64,000 nt of DNA, taken from NCBI GenBank assembly GCA_945859605.1, contig OX243824.1:28889581-28953580 (forward strand), given 5' to 3'. Of the stretch, positions 1 through 11,009 are shown piece by piece. Numbering within the stretch: position 1 is the first letter of the stretch; every line of letters begins with the position of its first letter. The stretch comes from Lumbricus rubellus. Its lineage: Eukaryota > Annelida > Clitellata > Crassiclitellata > Lumbricidae. The position numbers and the translations under genes were made by a program. The notes under the pieces were generated by a model. It searched no databases, had not been told where the DNA came from, and was given only the letters and a program-made list of their open reading frames with translations.

Positions 1-558
1 AATTGCGATAAGGATATCCGATCCAGATTAGGAAAGGCGAATACGATATTTGGGCGATTAAACAACATATGGAGGGACAAGGGGCTCAGTATAACAACAA
101 AGACAAGATTATATAGAGCATTGGTGCTGACAGTGTTGCTGTATGGAGCGGAGACATGGTCGGTGACCAAAGCAAACATGAAGAGGCTAGAGGCAGCTCA
201 TCATAGATGGCAGAGGAGGATACTGGGGATTACTTGGAAGGATAAAATCAGAAATGAAGACGTAAGGAAAAGAACATCTATGGAGAAATTGGAGGAGATG
301 ATGAAGAAATTGCGTCTGCGGTGGTTGGGACATCTACACAGATCAAATGAGGAAAGAATTGCGAAGCAGTCAATGCACTGGACTCCGACTGGATGGAGAA
401 GAAGACGAGGTCGACCAAGAAAGACCTGGCGGGATATGGTGATGCAAGACCTGGAAGACGGCGGAATGACGTGGGAGGCGGCCAGGACAGCTGCAGAGGA
501 CAGAGTGACGTGGAGGACCTGTGTCGCCCGATGCACTACAAATGCGTGGAAGGACTAA
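1..558 (+). mobile_element. Non-LTR retrotransposon reverse transcriptase, C-terminal end (partial)
   Basis: The frame is open from base 1 to the stop at 556-558, so the element starts outside the window. The protein reads like the end of a LINE ORF2: a thumb-type stretch (RLGKANTIFGRL, then LLYGAETWS), a basic helix (HHRWQRRILGI), RLRWLGHLHR, and the terminal GRPRKTWRDMV...WRTCVARC block typical of many invertebrate LINEs. The polymerase core (YADD) and endonuclease lie to the left, if present. There is no poly(A) after the stop. About 75 bases downstream, an inverted copy of the same tail faces it. The family is clear; the clade (RTE-, CR1- or I-like) is not decided here. Confidence 0.9.
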
Positions 559-631
559 GGTAAGGTTGCTCTCACTGTCAAAACTGTGATTATTGTACAG
601 TCTCAGTCAGTATTATCTTCTTACTTAGCAC

Positions 632-817
632 TTAGTCCGTCCTTGCGCTGGCAGCGCATCGGGCGACACAGCCTCTCCACGTTATCCTGTCTTCTGCAGT
701 CATCCGAGCATCCTCCCACGTCATTCCGCCGTCTTCCAAATCCTGAGTAACCGTGCTTCGCCAGGTCTTTCTGGGTCTTTCTCGACTCCTTTTCCATCCC
801 GTCGGCGTCCAATCCAG
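632..817 (-). mobile_element. Inverted copy of the same LINE C-terminal tail (fragment)
   Basis: Read on the minus strand from 817 to the stop at 634-632, the frame gives LDWTPTGWKRSRERPRKTW, then DLEDGGMTWEDAR, then TWRGCVARC. It matches the end of the plus-strand LINE at 1-558 nearly residue for residue. Only about 60 codons remain. The two copies end tail to tail with 73 bases between their stops. Confidence 0.85.
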
Positions 818-946
818 TATCTGCTTTAGATTTCTCTCCTCTTCAGTACCTTCTTATCACTAAACCGATTTGGTAGTTTAGATACATGTGCTAATTGTAC
901 CTCAGCAGTATAGGAACAAAGTCATACCCCTCTCCCCTCTCCCCCC

Positions 947-950
<4 letters not shown>

Positions 951-987
<37 letters not shown>

Positions 988-1022
988 GTCTGTCTGTCTG
1001 TCTCTCCTCTCTCTCTCTCTCT
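951..1022. repeat. CT/CTGT microsatellite
   Basis: A run of CT dinucleotides with a CTGT patch near 987-1003. It sits just before the CR1-like tail fragment. Confidence 0.95.
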
Positions 1023-1112
1023 CAACGGTTGGTCACAAGTCATCTAAAATTCTCTAATGGAGTCATATCCAACACAGCACCATGCCTCTGGAATGATCTG
1101 CCACCTGAATTC

Positions 1113-1878
1113 CAGTGATACCGCTCCTTGGTTTTTTTCCCCAAGATCTTGGCTTTCTCAATCGTATCTTGGGATATTGGCTTTTCAAAGGACCTTGGCT
1201 TTTTTAGTTGGCTTCTTTTTCCGTCCACTAAATAACAATAATCTTAGCAATAATCCACTAAATAACAATAATCTAAGCCATAATCCACTAAATAACAATA
1301 ATCAGCAGTAATATACCGGTAACTATGGTTCAATCTACTGACTAGGATTTATTCGACTTAAAATTATTCTCTGAACTGTTTGGTCTCTGCAAATTAGTTA
1401 TTTGTGACTTCGCGTGCAATTTCGAGAGATTCCTCGCAAAATCGCAAATAACTTCATAAAGATAAATGACAAATTGATCACAGATAGGCTACTTATTTAA
1501 TAACAATTGATAGACATTAATCTTAGAAATGCAAACAAATCAGGATCACACAAAAGCACAAAAAATTCTGAACTCAAGAAAACAGTGCAACTAAAGTGAA
1601 GATGACGTTTATTTCTCAAAACTAGTGCACTATGTTCCAAAATGTTGTTAGTATGTTAGAAAATCAACGAACGGAATCAATAATTATTTATTAACAATTT
1701 AACATACATTAATTTCAGCATTAAGTATACATAATTTCATAAACATCACAATTTATCGGATAAAATAGATTCTGTTGAAATAAAATAGGTGACATAGTCA
1801 ATAATTATTAACTTGGCCTTTCTTGGCTTTTTTTAGACCCCCTCTTGGCTTATTCTTAATTTTGGAGCGGTATCACTG
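1113..1878. mobile_element. hAT-like non-autonomous DNA transposon (766 bp)
   Basis: Perfect 15-bp terminal inverted repeats begin CAGTGATACCGCTCC. The flanks CTGAATTC (1105-1112) and CTAAATTC (1879-1886) form an 8-bp target duplication with one mismatch. CAGTG-type ends with 8-bp duplications are typical of hAT. No transposase is seen. The interior is AT-rich and includes three 30-bp repeats. Confidence 0.85.
1225..1303. repeat. 30-bp tandem repeat, about 2.6 copies
   Basis: CCACTAAATAACAATAATC recurs at 1225, 1255 and 1285 inside the hAT-like element. Confidence 0.9.
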
Positions 1879-2095
1879 CTAAATTCCACTCATTTTCACT
1901 TCCTCCTCCATCATTGCTAATCACATACCATCGCCTTTCTCAGGCCCCTCTATCCATCACACCTTGAGTTTTTCATTTGAAATTGAAGTAACGCCTCTTC
2001 AAGAACTTTTACCCTATCTCATCTGATCCTCCACCCTCCAATTCCCGGGCCACCCGCCTTAGACTAAGTTAGTGGCTCCTCTGATCCTTTATATA

Positions 2096-2731
2096 TGGCA
2101 ACCGGATCTGGACCTCCGTCGGGTTACTCTTATATGGACAACCCTTTGACTCAAGACAGTGCTCGTGAATAAGCTGGCACCCTGCACTTGGTTTTAGAGT
2201 AGCGCTTTAGAAGTTTGGAGATGACAATTACTATTATGCCTATGGGCTATCTAGGGAGGTTCCGAGGCCATGGACCATGGTCCCAAAGAATGAGAGCGTG
2301 AAATGACCATGAGCGCACACTTAATATACACCTCTGTGGCTCTGATATGAAAAGATGTTCGAGATCAATGTCTCTGCTTTGCTACTTTACATTCACGACT
2401 GAAAGTCGAAGTCTTCAGCTATCCTGTCCGGTTAATCCCGATTCTAATCAAGTTTCACGGCACCTCCAATATCGTGACCGACTACCACCACCATGCCACC
2501 TCCTCGGCTTGATTCTCCGGATTTTGACCTGGCTCTGGCTATTGCGGACTTGATTTTATATAGCGCCCATAAGAGCTGGTCTCCCTGGCGTGGCTTTTGT
2601 GGGCGCTGGGAAATTCTTGGAGATTTACATTATATTACAGAGATCAGATCTGACAGATCATCAGAGTGCAAACTTACAACTTCTCAACTATTACGCAAAC
2701 TTAACACTACTTGCAATAACATATGAATGAG
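2096..2731. other. Unclassified repeat (R copy 1) and non-coding DNA
   Basis: About 2100-2225 holds an interspersed repeat (ACAACCCTTTGACTC, then GTGCTCGTGAATAAGCTGG, then TTTTAGAGTAGCGCTTTAGAAG) that recurs near 16840 and 50800. The rest to the target duplication TGAATGAG (2724-2731) shows no gene. Confidence 0.55.
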
Positions 2732-3350
2732 GGTAAAAGTGCATTTTAGCGCATTTTATTATTTCGAAATCGTTATGGTGCATTTTAGCGTATTTTATTA
2801 TTTAGCGTATGTATTTACATATTTCGTTGATGAAATCGTTATAACGGTTCATATTTCTTTTGAAAAGTATATTGAAAGCTGGATTGGTGAAAACTTCTTG
2901 GTGAAATAGACGCTGAATTGATGAGAAAACACTTGAGAAATGGAAGGTGGATTAAGGTATCTAATGGCTGACGCTATGATGCCTAACCTGACCCTAACTG
3001 GATGGAAAAAAATAACGCCCGAGATATGGAAACGGAACTGATGAAACGATTGCCTGAGAAATAGAAGTTGGATTGATCAAAATTATTTCCCTTAAATAGA
3101 AGCGGGTTGCTGAACAGATACTTAATGAAATGAGAGCTTAGCTAATAACAAATAATGGCACTCCTCCGAAGTCCGGTCCCAAATTATTTCGCATGGCTTA
3201 TCACATTAGATATGCTTCTCCAATGCTTACTTACCCACCCGTATATAGAATGACGTCATTATTAAGGCCATTTTGTTTACCAGTACATTTCTTGACAGAT
3301 TTCGAAAGTTTCAATATGCATCCAGCTTCTACTTCAGATCTAAAAATACC

Positions 3351-3638
3351 GGCTTAGTTATAGTAAGCGGGTCCCTATGTGTTGGTTAGGGTCAGGTTAG
3401 GCATCGTGAGAGTCGATTAGGGTCAGGTTAGGCATCGTGAGGCTTGGTTAGGGTCAGGTTAGGCATCGTGAGGGTCGGTTAGGGTCAGGTTAGGCATCTT
3501 GAGGGTCGGTTAGGGTCAGGTTAGGCATCGTGAGGGTATGTTAGGGTCAGGTTAGATATCGTGAGGGTCGGTTAGGGTTAGGGGTAGGGTTAGTGCAGTC
3601 ATTCATTAACATAGGGACCCGGTTACTATAACTCTGCC
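3351..3638. mobile_element. 288-bp inverted-repeat element carrying a GGTTAGGGTCAGG array
   Basis: The ends are GGCTTAGTTATAGTAAGCGG and the inverse of GGCAGAGTTATAGTAACCGG, flanked by perfect AAAATACC duplications (3343-3350 and 3639-3646). The interior is about seven units of some 31 bp built on GGTTAGGGTCAGGTTAGGCA, ending in GGTTAGGGGTAGGGTTAG. It resembles telomere repeat but is bounded as a transposon. The target lies inside the core repeat of its host element. Confidence 0.85.
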
Positions 3639-3992
3639 AAAATACCTTCGTCCAGCTTCTATTTCTCGCTCGTTATTTTCGTCAATCCAGGTTCTAATTC
3701 AGATATAAAATACCCTCATCCAGCTTCCATTACTTAAGCGTTTCTTCGTCAATCCGGCTTCTATTACAACTCTAGATATACCTAGATCCAGCTTTTATTT
3801 CTCATGATGTGTTATCTTCGTCAATCCAACCTCTAGGCTATTTCACTGTAAAAGCACCATGATCCAGATTCCATTTCTCTTGCGGCTTTTTTTCATCCAT
3901 CCAACCTCCATTTCACCTGTAAAAAACTTTCATTAAGGCTTCAACTTCCATTTCTCAAGCGGTAATTCCGATTAAATTTCAATCCTACCAAG

Positions 3993-5554
3993 CAGGGCCG
4001 GATTAAGCTCTCGGGGGGCCCGCCGCCATATTCTCCGGGGGGCCCTTAATCTACCTTGACCTTCCGTCACCATGGTCCTCAGAACTTCCTCTCACATGTT
4101 AAATTGTTATTGCATGCCTATAATTGATTAATCACGAATATGAGTCCTGAAATGAATCATATGATGAGAAATGTCTTTGAAATGACAGCCTAAAAATTAT
4201 TGCTATATACTGTTGTTGTGTGGAAATTTAAAAAAAATGGGGAGGTGCTTGGCGCTTCGCTCCTCGGCGATCGTCCTCCGGTTGCTCGCTCACAGCCCCC
4301 CCCCCCAAAAGCCAATGCCAAGTCTTCGCCTACGCGAGCACCCATGCTATGGTTCAAATTTTCTGCTAATGGCGGTGGCAAACTGGTGAAGAATGTCATT
4401 GAAAGAAACAGTATCTATTAGCAGAAATATGCGTTGTAACCTTTAAGACACCTGCTGGCCCACAAATTTTAGGTTCTTTAGATGTGTAGGCCTATTATAT
4501 ACCTTTAGTCCTTGGCGCTTAGGGCCTAACTATAAGCCATTAAACAAACCGATCCAACCCCTTCCTTTGACCCATCTGGAGTTTATGAAAAAAATTCAGT
4601 TTTGGAACAGAGGAATTAATGCTGTTTTTCTACCAGAGGGTTGTTTGGCTATTCTCCTATTTTGTGCACTGGAAAGTTGAAATATTTTGTTTTTTGGCAT
4701 CGTTTACTTTCGTCAATACAATTATAAATTTATAATCATGGAATTCATGCCAGGGATCTTATACCGGTAGGCCTACTCAGTGCCGGCGCTAGGGTACCGG
4801 AGGCCCCCCGCCAAATAAAACTTGAGGCCCCATACCTTGGTTTCAGGAATGAGCCGTCAGGCGCGTCATGAAAGGTATAATTACCAGCTACATTTGAGGC
4901 CCCTTGCAAACTTGAGATCAGACACGTACCATGGACATCAGATCTGGAACCCTACACAGGGTTTAATGTTTGGGCCTCACGCATGTTTTATTTTGGAGCC
5001 TCATCCAATTAGCAATTACAATAAGTTACAATTTATAAATGTTGTGTTTGAGAAAGTGGACGAAACTGCCTGAGTTAGTTTAAATGGCTTTACTTACACC
5101 CACAATCAGTATGGCCGGTATGATGTTTGCATTAGGTCTGCTATGGCAGTGCCATATGGTTAGTTGAGGCATGCACCAGACCGGATCTGGTGCCTCAAAT
5201 AAATGCGCCGGTTTAAGAAATATACAGTCACAAATAGCCATAATGACCAGCTAATTTTGGGGGCCCTCTGGGGCCCCTTCAAACTCGGGGCCCCCCAAAT
5301 GGGGGGTATGGGGGTGCTAGCGCCGGCACTGGGCCTACTCTAAGAGTTATAGGCTATAGGGCACACAGTGCATTGTTTGCTCATAAAAACAAATCAGCAA
5401 TTGACTTAAATTTACACACTGTCCTTTAAGTGAAGTTGAATAAATTTATGGGAAAATGCACATTAAAAATTCTTTTTGTTCTCGCACGGGGGGCCCCTGA
5501 CGACGGGGGGCCCGCCGCCATGGCAGACATGGCGTACTGGTTAATCCGGCCCTG
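3993..5554. mobile_element. hAT element, third level (1562 bp)
   Basis: The ends are CAGGGCCGGATTAA and its inverse TTAATCCGGCCCTG, with subterminal GGGGGGCCCGCCGCCAT on both sides. The 8-bp duplication CTACCAAG is perfect (3985-3992 and 5555-5562). No transposase frame is visible, so it is non-autonomous or gutted. A smaller hAT sits inside. Confidence 0.9.
4778..5331. mobile_element. hAT element, innermost level (554 bp)
   Basis: CAGTGCCGGCGCTAG at the left and CTAGCGCCGGCACTG at the right form the terminal repeats. The target duplication GGCCTACT is perfect (4770-4777 and 5332-5339). The interior has GAGGCCCC-type motifs and no transposase. Confidence 0.9.
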
Positions 5555-6328
5555 CTACCAAGTTTTCTTCAATTATGTGAACGGTTTGTAAAGTGACGGT
5601 GAGACAAATGCTGTGAAATAATTTGGGACCGGACTTCGGAGGAGTGCCCAAATAATTGTCATTTAAATTGAATCAGGATTGATGAAAAAAATTGTTGCTG
5701 CAACAGAAGCTGGATTGCCGACAGTTATACATGCCAAGGTAGAAGTAGGATTGATGAAAATACCTGCGGAAGTTCGAAAACGCACACAAACAATAAAAAA
5801 AATTTAATACGCTATTTATTTTGGCCTAAGCGGTTTCGAATAAAATACGCTAAAATGCACTTTTACCTGAATGAGTTAACTTTAATGACTACAAAACAAA
5901 TTTTAGCTCAATAAACTGACTTTACACATAAGTAACCGACATCACGTCTACCACAGCAGCCACAATACAGAAGTACCACATATTATATTACAGACATATA
6001 CGAAGCTCCTCCCACTTCCCATGCAAAATTCTGTAATGAGTCCACCTACCGACGATGTAGCGAAACAGACAAAAATGGCGTCTAATCGCAAGGGATGTTC
6101 TGTCGTTCACATCGATATTTATATACTTATTATAATGTTTAAAAAAGAAATTGAGCTTTTCTAAGATTTCCGAACCTCCGTCAAGTTGGTTTGATATTCA
6201 CGTTCGATATTCAGACATTCGGTATGGAAAGCCGAAGGTAAAATTCATATTGAAAAATCATCTTATAACCGTACATATGCATAAGATTTTCACACCAAAG
6301 AACCATTAGTCAACAGTTATTGACCTAG

Positions 6329-7530
6329 CCAATCAGAAAATAATTTTAGACTGATTTTATCAGGTGGGTAAGTGGGTCAAATGTGGGTCCAAACACGGGG
6401 AAACACCATTTTAACACATTTTCTCACTATATGTGTGACATTAATTTTTCTTTTTTCAGTTTTGCATTTTCTCTGATGAGTTATCTACCTAGGCAATCAG
6501 AAAATAATCTAAAACTGATTTTATCAGTTTGGTAAGTGGGTCAAATGTGGGTCCAAACACGGGGAAATATCAATTTATCCTAGTTTCTCACTATGTGTGT
6601 GACATTAATTTTTCTTTTTTCAGTTTTGCATTTTCCCTGATGAGTTATCTACCTAGGCAATCAGAAAATAATCTTAGACTGACTTGATCAGGTGGGTAAG
6701 TGGGTCAAATGTGGGTCCAAACACGGGGAAATATCAATTTCTCCTAGTTTCTCACTATATGTGTGACATTAATTTTTCTTTTTTCAGTTTTGCATTTTCT
6801 GTGATGAGTTATCTACCTAGGCAATCAGAAAATAATCTTAGACTGATTTTATCAGGTGGGTAAGTGGGTCAAATGTGGGTCCAAACACGGGGAAATATCA
6901 ATTTATCCTATTTTCTCACTATGTGTGTGACATTGATTTTTCTTCTTTCAGTTTTGCATTTTCTGTGATGAGTTATCTACCTAGTCAATCAGAAAATAAT
7001 CTTAGACTGAATTGATCAGGTGGGTAAGTGGGTCAAATGTGGGTCCAAACACGGGGAAATATCAATTTATCCTAGTTTCTCACTATGTGTGTGACATTAA
7101 TTTTTCTTTTTTTCAGTTTTGCATTATCTGTGATGAGTTATCTACCTAGGCAATCAGAAAATAATCTTAGACTGACTTGATCAGGTGGGTAAGTGGGTCA
7201 AATGTGGGTCCAAACACGGGGAAACACCATTTTAACACATTTTCTCACTATATGTGTGACATTAATTTTTCTTTTTTCAGTTTTGCATTTTCCTTGATGA
7301 GTTATCTACCTAGGCAATCAGAAAATAATCTTAGACTGACTTGATCAGGTGGGTAAGTGGGTCAAATGTGGATCCAAACACGGAGAAATGTCAATTTCTC
7401 CTAGTTTCTCACTATATGTGTGACATTAATTTTTCTTTTTTCAGTTTTGCATTTTCTCTGATGAGTTATCTACCTAGGCTATCAGAAAATAATCTTAGAC
7501 TGATTTTATCAGGTGGGTAAGTGGGTCAAA
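6329..7530 (+). repeat. 164-bp tandem repeat, left arm (about 8 units)
   Basis: Units carry CAATCAGAAAATAATCTTAG, GGTGGGTAAGTGGGTCAAAT, TCCAAACACGGGGAAA and a pyrimidine tract ending TTTTTTCAGTTTTGC. Two variants alternate in the GGGGAAA(CACC/TATC) segment. Confidence 0.95.
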
Positions 7531-7875
7531 TGTGGACCCGAACACGGGGTAATCACTATTTAATTTGTTTATCATTTTATTGCACTTAAATGCCCTAATA
7601 TGCCCTCTTGAGCTATTGCTTTTTTCTGGTGTGAGTGCATGAACGAACATATGAATTTGCTTCAAAAATAAGGGCCTGCTGTATGTGGATTATAATTTCC
7701 TACAAGTTGAAATATAAATACATAAAATTCATTCAAACATGAATGCAACCATTTATTTTATTCGTGCACAATTGTCAAAACTACCAGCCCATTATATACA
7801 TGCATTAATTCCAACCGGCCTGTTTTGCATATTTACATGCATGTTTTGGAATTATTACGCTTTAAGGTACATGTG

Positions 7876-8111
7876 ATGAGACATAGTGGTTTAGCGGTAA
7901 CTTCAGTGCCTTGTGACCGAAGGGTCGAAGTTCGTATCTACCTTAAGCCACTGCGTAGTGACCTGAGACATGTTGTTCCCCCACAATCATTGTTTGTGAG
8001 GAAGGCAACGGAAAACCACCTAATTCGTCTCATCCCTATAGGCGTAAAGCCGATGAACCTGCCTTCAAGCAGAGAACTCATCATCATCATTATTATCATC
8101 ATCATCATCAA
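7876..8111 (+). mobile_element. tRNA-derived SINE in the left foldback arm
   Basis: A pol III A-box-like TGGTTTAGCGG and a B-box-like AGTTCGTATC lie about 40 bp apart. A unique body (GGAAGGCAACGGAAAACCAC) follows, ending in (ATC)n. The mirror copy is at 10409-10677. It is a short interspersed element, not a functional tRNA. Confidence 0.75.
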
Positions 8112-8221
8112 AGTACGTGAGTTTATAGGCTCTTCTTTAATACCCACACACGTATATGTATAATTGTATATAATTATATATACACAATACATGGGTACAT
8201 AACTACATAAATATCTACTCT

Positions 8222-10268
8222 AGCTGGGGTACCCGGCGTTGCTCGGGAATTTTAGGATTCACCCCGCTCCCAGCCAAATGAGCCAATCTCCTACTTCTTT
8301 GGCCCACGACTCGATCCGCACTCCTACTGCTCACCCCACTTTCTTTTACACCCCGCCCCACCCGACCCCACCCACCCCACGACACCTCGCAGACCCCACT
8401 ACACCACACTACACCACACCCCGATTTCCAAAGATACGCGACCCGTAGAATTTGGGCTCTCCTGAAAATTTTTCCACTCTAACCCTAACCTTACCACACC
8501 CCACAATACTTGGACGTTCACCGGTACACTACTAGTGAAATTTGGGTTTTCGGGAAAAATTTTCTCGCCATAATCCACCCTCCCTATCCCGCCACACTTC
8601 ACCACACCTCACCACACTGCGACCACCGGTACGCCACCCGTGAAATTTGGGTTTGGGGACAATTTTCCTCACCCCACCCAACCCACCCGGCTATTTGCAG
8701 GCCGAGGTGTGTTGGGTGGAGGCGAACCCCACCCCACCCTTAACCTCACCCCAGGACACTTCACCATACTCCGACCTTCACCGGTACCCCACCCGTGAAA
8801 TTTAGATTTTCTGAAAAATTTCTTTCCCCACACCACCCCATCCCCCCACCTTACCTCTCCCCACCCCATCAAACTCCGACCTCCACCGGTACGCCACCTG
8901 TTAAATTTGAGTTTTTTTTGGGGGGGGGGGAAATTTATCCCCTAACCCACCCACTCCACCCACCCGGCGCCTTTTGGCCGAGGTGTGTGTAGGGTGTAGG
9001 GAAGTGGCTCTTGTAAAAATCTGTCTAGTTGTAAGGTTTAACCTGAATAAGTGTGAAACAATGCATGGAAACCACTGAAAATGTGGCAAAAATGAGATTT
9101 TTTGCGCCCAACCCTGGCCCCCATGGTGTCAGAGATTCGCGAACCCCTCCACTGGGTGTCAAATGCTGAGACGGACACAGTAGTGAAGGTTTGGAGTGAA
9201 AAGAAGCAAAACTGTTAACCTGCATTTTGGACAAATATATATAGAAAGGAGGTGTGTACATATGTTTGTCCAGAATGGTACAGAATGCACGCCCTCAGTT
9301 TAGCAGCAACATATCTGAAACTTGGCACCTAGAACAAAGGGCCATCAGGACCACCCAGTGGAGGGGTCGTCGAATCTCTACCACCGTGGGGCCAATGTGT
9401 GGCAAAACCTAATTATCGCTGTCAATTTCCATTTAGTTGCCATAGTTTCCCAGTTTTCACCTGAAACGTTGTGCACAGCTAAACAGCTAGAGTGCTACAG
9501 GGGCCACCTCGCCTCCACCCAACACACACCTGGGACGAAGTGAGGGTTTGGAAGTAAAAAATTGGGTGGTAGCAGTACTTCAGCTAATATATACTAGCTG
9601 GGGTACCCAGCATTTCCCTGGAAATTTAGGATTCGCACTGCTTTCGGCCAATTTCCAACTTCCAAACCCTCACTTCATCCAATCCTCGCCTCTACTCCTC
9701 ACCCCCACTTATTTTCCCCATCCCATTCACCCACCGACCTCCCTAACTCGCCGGCCCACCTTGCCTCCACGTATCTTGGGTACTCTGCATCGCCCAATAA
9801 ATTTTCCTTTTGGCCCACTCGAACCGGCCACAATCGCCCGATCCCCCACCTAACCCAACCCCAACCTCACCACACTACGATCTCCTAACCGCTCCGCCTC
9901 TCGTGAACTTTCCGTTTACCGGCAAAATGTTTTTCTTTCCTTCCACGCCCCCATCAATACCCTGTTTCCACCCGGCCCCTCTGGGGCGAAGTGTGTGTTG
10001 GGTGGGGACAAAGTGGCCCCTGTAGCACTATAGCTGTCTAGCTGCAACGTTTCATGTGTAAAACTGTGAAACTATGGTAAACAAATGGAAATTTATAGCG
10101 AGAATTAGGTTTTTCGCCTCACCTTGGCCCCATGGTGGTAGAGATTCGCCGACCCCTCTACTGGGTGGTCCTGATGGTCCTTTGTTCTAGGTGCCAAGTT
10201 TCAGATATGTTGCTGCTAAACTGAGGGCGTGCATTCTGTACCATTCTGGTCAAACATATGTACACACA
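8222..10268. repeat. Central spacer: partial copies of a C-rich interspersed repeat (U)
   Basis: Copy 1 starts CTAGCTGGGGTACCCGGCG at 8222 (plus). Copy 2 occupies about 9240-9560 in inverted orientation. Copy 3 starts CTAGCTGGGGTACCCAGC at 9594 (plus) and ends near 10268. The shared end region contains GTGCCAAGTTTCAGATATG. Copy 1 holds a roughly 130-bp internal repeat (CCACCGGTACGCCACCCGTG). C-rich low-complexity frames here are not genes. A further inverted copy lies at 57716-57912. Confidence 0.7.
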
Positions 10269-10408
10269 TCCTTTCTTATATTATAGATATATATGTACGT
10301 ATGTATTGTGTATATATAATAGATACTATTATACATATGTCTGGGTATAGAAGAAGAGCCAATAAACTCTTCTTCTATGCTTCGTACAATATACTTCTGT
10401 GAATGTTT

Positions 10409-10418
10409 GCATGTACCT

Positions 10419-10474
<56 letters not shown>

Positions 10475-10677
10475 GTGAGTTCTCTGCTTGAAGTCAGGTT
10501 CATCGGCTTTACGCCTATAGGGATGAGACGAATTAGGTGGTTTTCCGTTGCCTTCCTCACAAACAATGATTGTGGGGAACAATATGTCTCAGGTCACTAT
10601 GCAGTGGCTTAAGGTAGATACGAACTTACGACCCTTCGGTCACAAGGCACTGAACTTACCGCTAAACCACTATGTCT
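10409..10677 (-). mobile_element. tRNA-derived SINE in the right foldback arm
   Basis: Inverted counterpart of the SINE at 7876-8111, with the same boxes and body. It ends in a (GAT)n run of about 55 bp at 10420-10474, which is longer than the left copy's tail. Confidence 0.75.
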
Positions 10678-11009
10678 CATCACATGTACCTTAAAGCGTA
10701 ATAATTCCAAAACATGCATGTAAATATGCAATACAGGCCGGTTGGAATGAATGCATGTATATAATATGGTCTGGTAGTTTTGACATATGTGCACGAATAA
10801 AATAAATGGTTACATTCATGTTTGAATGAATTTTACGTATTTATATTTCAACTTGTAGGAAATTATAATCCATATACAGCAGGCCCTTATTTTTGAAGCA
10901 AATTTATATGTTCGTTCATGAACTCACACCAGAAAAAAGCAACAGCTCAAGAGGGCATATTATGGCATTTAAGTGCAATAAAATGATAAACAAATTAAAT
11001 AGTGATTGC

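Larger units (their letters stand above)
1023..2095 (+). mobile_element. CR1-like LINE tail, split by a hAT insertion
   Basis: The frame ending at 1112 reads RLVTSHLKFSNG...NTAPCLWNDLPPEF, the usual C-terminal block of CR1/Rex-type reverse transcriptases. Removing the inserted element at 1113-1878 and one target copy restores the family-typical continuation, PPEF followed by HSFSLPP, at 1887 onward. The rest to about 2095 looks like decayed 3' sequence, including a GCCTCTTCAAGAACTT piece. It is a dead fragment. Confidence 0.75.
3157..5648. mobile_element. Second-level inverted-repeat element
   Basis: The ends are GGCACTCCTCCGAAGTCCGG and its inverse, extending into GTCCCAAATTATTTCGCA. The target duplication CAAATAAT is perfect (3149-3156 and 5649-5656). 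The core carries tandem degenerate units around CATCCAGCTTCTATTTC (3319-3340 and 3650-3980). The terminal repeat is related to that of the element at 17852-18399. Two further elements are inserted inside it. Confidence 0.85.
2732..5867. mobile_element. Outer inverted-repeat element of a four-level nest
   Basis: The left end starts GGTAAAAGTGCATTTTAGCG and the right end is its inverse (CGCTAAAATGCACTTTTACC). Both ends are flanked by the perfect 8-bp duplication TGAATGAG (2724-2731 and 5868-5875). Its own DNA (2732-3148 and 5657-5867) carries degenerate units related to GAAGCTGGATTGATGAAA. There is no transposase. The ends match a 173-bp element at 13913-14085. GG...CC ends with 8-9 bp duplications would fit Merlin or another such superfamily; this is an inference. 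Confidence 0.85.

Noticed and set aside
3384..3590. Telomere or subtelomere
   Set aside because: The repeat is GGTTAGGGTCAGG-based, short, and bounded by transposon ends with target duplications.
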